A stretch of 64,000 bases of DNA from Akebia trifoliata (lineage: Eukaryota; Streptophyta; Magnoliopsida; Ranunculales; Lardizabalaceae): positions 33,229,756 through 33,293,755 of the forward strand of contig CM030715.1 of NCBI GenBank assembly GCA_017979445.1. Direction: 5' to 3'. A program made the position numbers and the translations under genes. Position 1 is the stretch's first letter, and each line of letters begins with the position of its first letter. Below, piece by piece: positions 59,235 to 64,000 of this stretch. The notes beneath the pieces are model-generated. The model was not told the DNA's origin and did no database searches. It was given only the letters and a program-made list of their open reading frames with translations.

Positions 59235-59330
59235 ATTAGTAACTCGGTGACGACAAGAATTCAAACCAGGTCCATGGTATCGAGTAGTATACGTTGAAAT
59301 TAAAGAACTATATCTACCATAATTGATCAT
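59235..59330 (-). mobile_element. SINE fragment
   Basis: On the minus strand, box B-like GGTTTGAATTC is followed by TGTCGTCACCGAGTTACTAATCTCATT, the same tail as the SINE at 59770-59890. Confidence 0.45.
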
Positions 59331-59769
59331 AAGGATATGGATCTTTGGACGGCATAAATCTCAAAATGAAAATCTCTAGACATCAACAACCATTTGAACA
59401 CAAGAGCAACCACAAAGGATGATGTTGACGCTTCTCTTACTTTAATAACCTTGCTTGCAAAGTATTCAATGTTGTTTGAAATGTCGGACTTGCTGCGAGG
59501 GTAAAAGAGATGATAGAGCGCCACTTTATATAAAAGAGTGCAAAAGAAACCCTTTTTCACCAAAAATAATATTTCTGGCAAAATGTGCAATTATATATAC
59601 AGCTGCAAATTGTATTTTTCAAAAAAAATTATTTTCCTTCCTCTTTTAAGCACAATTATATAAATAATAAAGATCTCTAGCATGTTGGGATATTAATGGG
59701 TTTGTACTAATCGCCCTCAAAATCCTAATCTGAATACTTTCAAGCGAGACGACTTGGTGTAACAAACGG

Positions 59770-59890
59770 GTAAATAATCGGGTAAGCCTGTTTTCAATGT
59801 GATTAATAATTCAGTGACGACGAGAATTGAACCTAAGTTTATATGATATCATCACCCATTTACTTTACCAATTAAGATAGTTGGCATCTT
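59770..59890 (-). mobile_element. SINE, minus strand
   Basis: Minus strand: box A-like CTATCTTAATTGGTAAAG and box B-like AGGTTCAATTCTCG, then CGTCGTCACTGAATTATTAAT. Same family as 59235-59330, about 500 bases away. Confidence 0.55.
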
Positions 59891-60750
59891 CAAACCAACT
59901 CATGTTTTCTTTCAAGCTAAAGCTAAAAAAATAATAATAATAAAAAATCTGAAATCTCTCTTAAGGGTTTGTGTGATTGTTGGGAATCGTTTTCAAAGGA
60001 ATATGTATTCCGCTGTAACATAATCAATAAAAATTGAATTATATCATTAGATTGCTACAACGAAAATGTCAAAGGGAGAGTTGATTTTTAGTTATGGAGG
60101 TGAAGGTAACACTAAGAGAATAACATTAAGAGGTGGGAAAATCATTTTCTCAAGTACAAAGATCGGGACAGAAAACGTTTCCCACCTCAGGTGGAAAATT
60201 ACTTTGAAATCATTTTCCATGCTCAATCTTACGTACCTAAGATATCTTTATAATCAAGCCAAACTTATTAAATTAAATTGGACAATCAAAAAAGGCAATT
60301 ATGATCTCAAATTATTCTCCAATTCTAACATAAAAATGATAAGATAATGAGTGGTATTGTCAATTTAGTCACTTATATTTGGTGGCCTAAATGAGTGATT
60401 TAAGTTAATATATAAAAGAAGTTGATTAATTATTTTACTCGTCAACTTTCTATCTACAATTCTTCCATGTATTTAATTATTATTTTTTACTATTTCTTCA
60501 TGCCACACATGCACTTTGTCTCTATCATCCACAAATTTGTTACCGTTAGTGTCTTTATCACTCAAATCAATAATACCAATTTTCAAATGAGTTGGTTTTT
60601 TGGTGCAATAATTATTACATTTCTGGTCCCTCTATTGTATTTGAAGCAGTATGTAGCTTTGGCTTAAGTGGTGGGACTTTTTCACTGATGTGATTTGATA
60701 ATTTAATAAGAGAAAAGATCAAAAGAATGTGATCATAGTTTAAATTCATG

Positions 60751-60922
60751 TTGTTATTATTATTATTATTTTATTATTATTATTATTAACTTATGGGTAT
60801 ATTTATCTTTGAGGTGAGATATACCCATTAAAGAGAAAAAAAAAACCATTTTTTCATTGGCTACCAATATCCTTTACAAGATCACAAGAAATGGTATTTT
60901 CCACCATTTTCATGTATCGAAA

Positions 60923-60952
<30 letters not shown>
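60751..60952 (+). repeat. Two trinucleotide microsatellites
   Basis: (TTA)n at 60751-60788 and (AAT)n at about 60920-60952, with unremarkable sequence between. A small open frame just upstream (60422-60667) codes for a hydrophobic peptide with no recognised family. Confidence 0.8.
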
Positions 60953-60953
<1 letters not shown>

Positions 60954-61985
60954 TTCTTACTCCGTTCCTAAGAAAATTACTAGGTATGTAACATGTTATA
61001 TAGTATTTATTATATTATTTTTATTTATTTTAGAATTTTTTTTTTCTAGGGTTAGGGTTCTTCATTTTGGAAACAGTATTTAGAGATGGATCAATTCTAG
61101 ATTCTAAAATGGTGGATTGAGGTCTGACAGCCAAAGTGGCATGCCATAACAAACAATTACTAAGTTCTTATCATTTGATGAATAACTTTTTTGATTAATT
61201 ATTGTCCAAACATTTTTTAGCCATCATAAAAATAAGGGGAAATGATTAAAAATGGTTAAATATTTTAATATTTATTTAAAAAAAAATTTCAAAAATTACC
61301 AAAAAAAATTAATTTGTCCCACAATCCAGCATTTTAAATGGAGGTTAAATTGATGCGGTGTTAAAGCAAGCTATTGAAACGTTGGACAATCCAACATTTT
61401 AATCATTCAGAGGATGTTTTTAATAAAAAATTTTCATTTTAACACATTAAAATGCTGGAGAATCTAGCGAGTTACTAAAACGGTGGACTATCTAGTAACT
61501 TAATTTGTTTTTGGTAATTTTTTTTTGTTGTAAAATATTAAAATATTTAACTCTTTCAGTAATTTTCCCTCTAAATAATGATAGAGAAAGGAACCCTTCC
61601 CTAATATCCTTGGATTGTTCTAGGGATTTGTACGTTGTAAATCTTGAGTAAATATGGACCTTGATGACCTTGGCCATGGGCTAATTGCTATTTTTTTTTT
61701 TCTAATCGGTTGCTAATTATAAAAATTCCTTTGACAAGAAACAATAATGCAATAATTCAATGTTGAGGAACATTTCACAAGATCAAATTTTGAATAAAAG
61801 AATTTTCTTAGATAGGTGCAACACTTGATTAGGTCTCAAGAATGCTTGACCTCATATGATTCTAAAGAAATGCAAGTAGTCCAATCTAATACGAACTTAA
61901 CATCAAACCTAATGTGGATCTTATAGCACCTACTATTTTAAGCTTCAAAAGTTTCAGATATTATATATATGAGTCGTGATTTTCT

Positions 61986-62160
61986 AACTCCCCCTCTGAA
62001 AATTCCCCTTAACTCTCCTGACGTCGTTGTGCATAGAACCATAGATTTTTTTTCTTGAGATACACAACTGCGAATCCCCATAAATGTGTATAGTTGTGCA
62101 TCCCAAGGAAAAATCTATGGTTCAATGCATAACCACGTTAAGAGAATTTAGGGGGAGTTT
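61986..62160. mobile_element. Foldback element
   Basis: Outer arms ACTCCCCCTCTGAAAATTC and GAATTTAGGGGGAGT; centre GATACACAACTGCGAATCCCC with AGTTGTGCATCCC. Relative of 15111-15323. Confidence 0.65.
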
Positions 62161-62204
62161 GTCAAGGGGAGTCATTTTATCATTATTATTATATATGCAT
62201 ATAG

Positions 62205-62395
62205 GGTCAAATTCGACAATCGACATTAGGGAGCCAACACATTTGTCTTATATGAATTAAAAGTTCTGGATTAGGTTGATTTTTTGTGAGGATGATATCT
62301 ATGTTGAGAAGATCATCCTCGTAAGCACCTAGTCCAATCCAAAACTTTTAAGTCATATAGGACACATGTTGACTCCCTAAAGTTGGCCAAACCTA
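62205..62395. mobile_element. Foldback element, GTGAGGATGAT family
   Basis: Arms TTAGGGAGCCAACACATTTG and ACACATGTTGACTCCCTAA, then AAAAGTTCTGGATTAGG and CCAATCCAAAACTTTTAA. Relatives at 17748-18020, 62960-63095 and 63150-63275. Confidence 0.7.
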
Positions 62396-62753
62396 ACTCA
62401 TATGGTTATATAGTTACTAGTTTTAGATGAAACCTAATCAATCTGATTCAATTTATAAAATCACATAAGTAATATAAAATGTGAAGATTTCAATTAATTT
62501 ATTGACAAAGTCTTGGAACAAAGACTTGAATTTAATTTTTGTCATCATCAAATTGCTATCTCATTTAAATTAGGTTTACTGATCACACGCACGTGTAATG
62601 AACTACTTGATAAATTTTACAATTGTTATTATGTCTTTAGTTTCAATATGGTGAATGTTACAGGAGGTCTGATTGATTTGAGAAGACATGACTATGACTA
62701 TAATAAGTAAGATGATAGACACTAAAAATTTCAAAAGAAATATAATATAAATA

Positions 62754-62936
62754 ATGCTGAAGTGACCTCAAGATTGTACCTCACATCGTACATCCTGACG
62801 TGAAAGTTTATGGGAATCATAGATGGTTTTTGTCAAGATACGAGTAAAAAACATCTATAGTTCCTATCCACTTTCAGGTCAAGATGTGTAATGTGAAATA
62901 CAATCATGAGGTCACTCCGCAAAACTCATATAATAT
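62754..62936. mobile_element. MULE-type foldback MITE
   Basis: Ends ATGCTGAAGTGACCTCA and, reversed, TTTTGCGGAGTGACCTCA. ATAATATAAA / ATAATATATAAA flanks look like a target duplication of about 9 bp. Family of 26526-26693. Confidence 0.7.
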
Positions 62937-62959
62937 ATAAAGGTTAGTGTTCAACAATC

Positions 62960-63275
62960 AACATTAAAGAGCGAATGCCTTTATCTTATATGATTAAAAA
63001 AATTTAAATTGGACTGATTTTTTGTAAGGATGATTTCTATAATAAGGAGATCGTCCTTACAAAAAATCAGCCCAATCTAAAATTTCTAACCACATCAAAA
63101 GTGATTTACAAATTAACGGTACAAAAAAGACAATCTACAATTTCAAACCACTTTGATGGAAATTAGAAATTCAAATTTGAGTGATTTTTTGTGAGGATAA
63201 TCTCCTCCCATAAAGATTATCCTCATAGAATATCAATCAATCCAAAACTTTTAAGTTATGTAAAACAAAGGCGTT
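62960..63275. mobile_element. Two adjacent foldback elements, GTGAGGATGAT family
   Basis: 62960-63095 and 63150-63275 are each palindromes with a GATTTTTTGT(A/G)AGGAT arm and its complement. With 62205-62395 this makes three members within 1.1 kb. Confidence 0.6.
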
Positions 63276-63839
63276 GTTCCGTAGAATGGGACCCAAATAT
63301 AAAATTTGTATACTTCAATTATTATGTTGAATTCTTACTATGTGTAAAGGGACACGACTAATCCAAACCCATCCAATGAGTTATAAGATTCAGAGACTAA
63401 AAGAGTGACCAAATGATATTTTGTGGATTGATTGAAAATGGGTTTTCATTAAAAAAAAAAATTATTTCTTGTTTTTCAAATGGAATGTTGAGGTTGAAGA
63501 GTAGAATTTTTGCCCTATTTGACTATTAATTTGTGAATCATTCATTCTTTCTTTTTTAATTTAATTGGGTGATCCCTTATTTGACTTTTTTTTTTTTTTG
63601 AAAAAATAGGACACTTTGATGATGGTGATCATATTACCATTATCCTAAAATAATCCAGTTTGCTTAGACTGAGATTCGAATGTTTGGCACACGTCCTAAC
63701 GAGTCTTGTCAGCGTGGTTATCTAATTCTAAAGTAGGAAACCAACAACATCAAAACCATCTTTAATAGATAGATTGCCCAAGTCTTAAATTATATACCAA
63801 ATGGTCGTTATTTTTGTATGATTTAAGTTTTTCACGTTT

Positions 63840-64000
63840 CCACCCAACATGACAAAGAAAACGTTTTTCTGACGAAACAGAGTCAAAAACCGTGGGCCGT
63901 GTGCGGTGGGCGGTGGGCGGTGTATGTGTAGCGCACAAGTGAGTGGATACAGAATCGCTAGACGCTAAGAACATGTTTGATTGCAGGGAAAATGTTTAGT
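63840..64000. other. G-rich stretch at the window edge
   Basis: CpG and GGGCGG-like words (GTGCGGTGGGCGGTGGGCGG, 63901-63920) stand out from the AT-rich surroundings. Could be the promoter or leader of a gene beyond the window. No start codon context can be judged. Confidence 0.3.

Noticed and set aside
60066..60667. Two small plus-strand frames (93 and 81 residues)
   Set aside because: AT-driven composition, no recognised motif, no splice or promoter support. The hydrophobic run in the second follows from T-rich DNA.
1..64000. CRISPR array, bacterial operon or phage region
   Set aside because: Spliced genes, SINEs and MITEs show a plant nuclear genome. The short direct repeats are microsatellites and tandem repeats without spacers.

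Overview
The window is nuclear DNA of a flowering plant, almost certainly a eudicot. It is strongly AT-rich, its genes are small and split by GT/AG introns, and it is full of plant-type SINEs, MITEs and LTR elements. No species can be named from the sequence. Six protein-coding genes are well supported, and everything else is repeats or unassigned DNA.

Layout. At 1-2798 (minus) is the 5' part of RFC2, the clamp-loader subunit, cut by the window edge. At 5785-10335 (plus) is a five-exon gene for a membrane RING-H2 E3 ligase like Arabidopsis At1g12760/At1g63170. RFC2 and this ligase are also neighbours in Arabidopsis (At1g63160/At1g63170, from memory), so this end looks like conserved microsynteny. 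At 11474-12076 (minus) is an intronless C2-domain gene. From 13582 to 41997 lies a direct tandem segmental duplication: unit A (13582-27243) and unit B (27251-41997), each about 13.7-14.8 kb and each with one intact, intronless C2 gene of the BON1-associated-protein (BAP1/BAP2) type, at 23748-24254 and 37063-37569. A third, older paralogue lies at 45438-45953. A class B2 heat-shock factor (54976-56003, minus) follows, with heat-shock elements in its own upstream region. The last 7.5 kb holds no recognisable gene.

How it fits together. The four C2 genes form a local cluster of small proteins of a family whose Arabidopsis members bind the copine BON1 and restrain defence-linked cell death. The two duplicated genes differ by only three amino acids. 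The surrounding DNA differs by roughly 10% in a sample compared by eye, and each unit carries transposons the other lacks. Unit B has a complete non-autonomous LTR element, a related solo LTR and a PIF/Harbinger-type element, each with its target-site duplication and an empty site in unit A. Unit A has foldback MITEs and another PIF-like element. The two units therefore act as natural empty-site controls for each other.

Exons, motifs and repeat ends were read directly from the sequence. Family names and Arabidopsis comparisons come from memory of those families. Ages, selection and regulation are inference.
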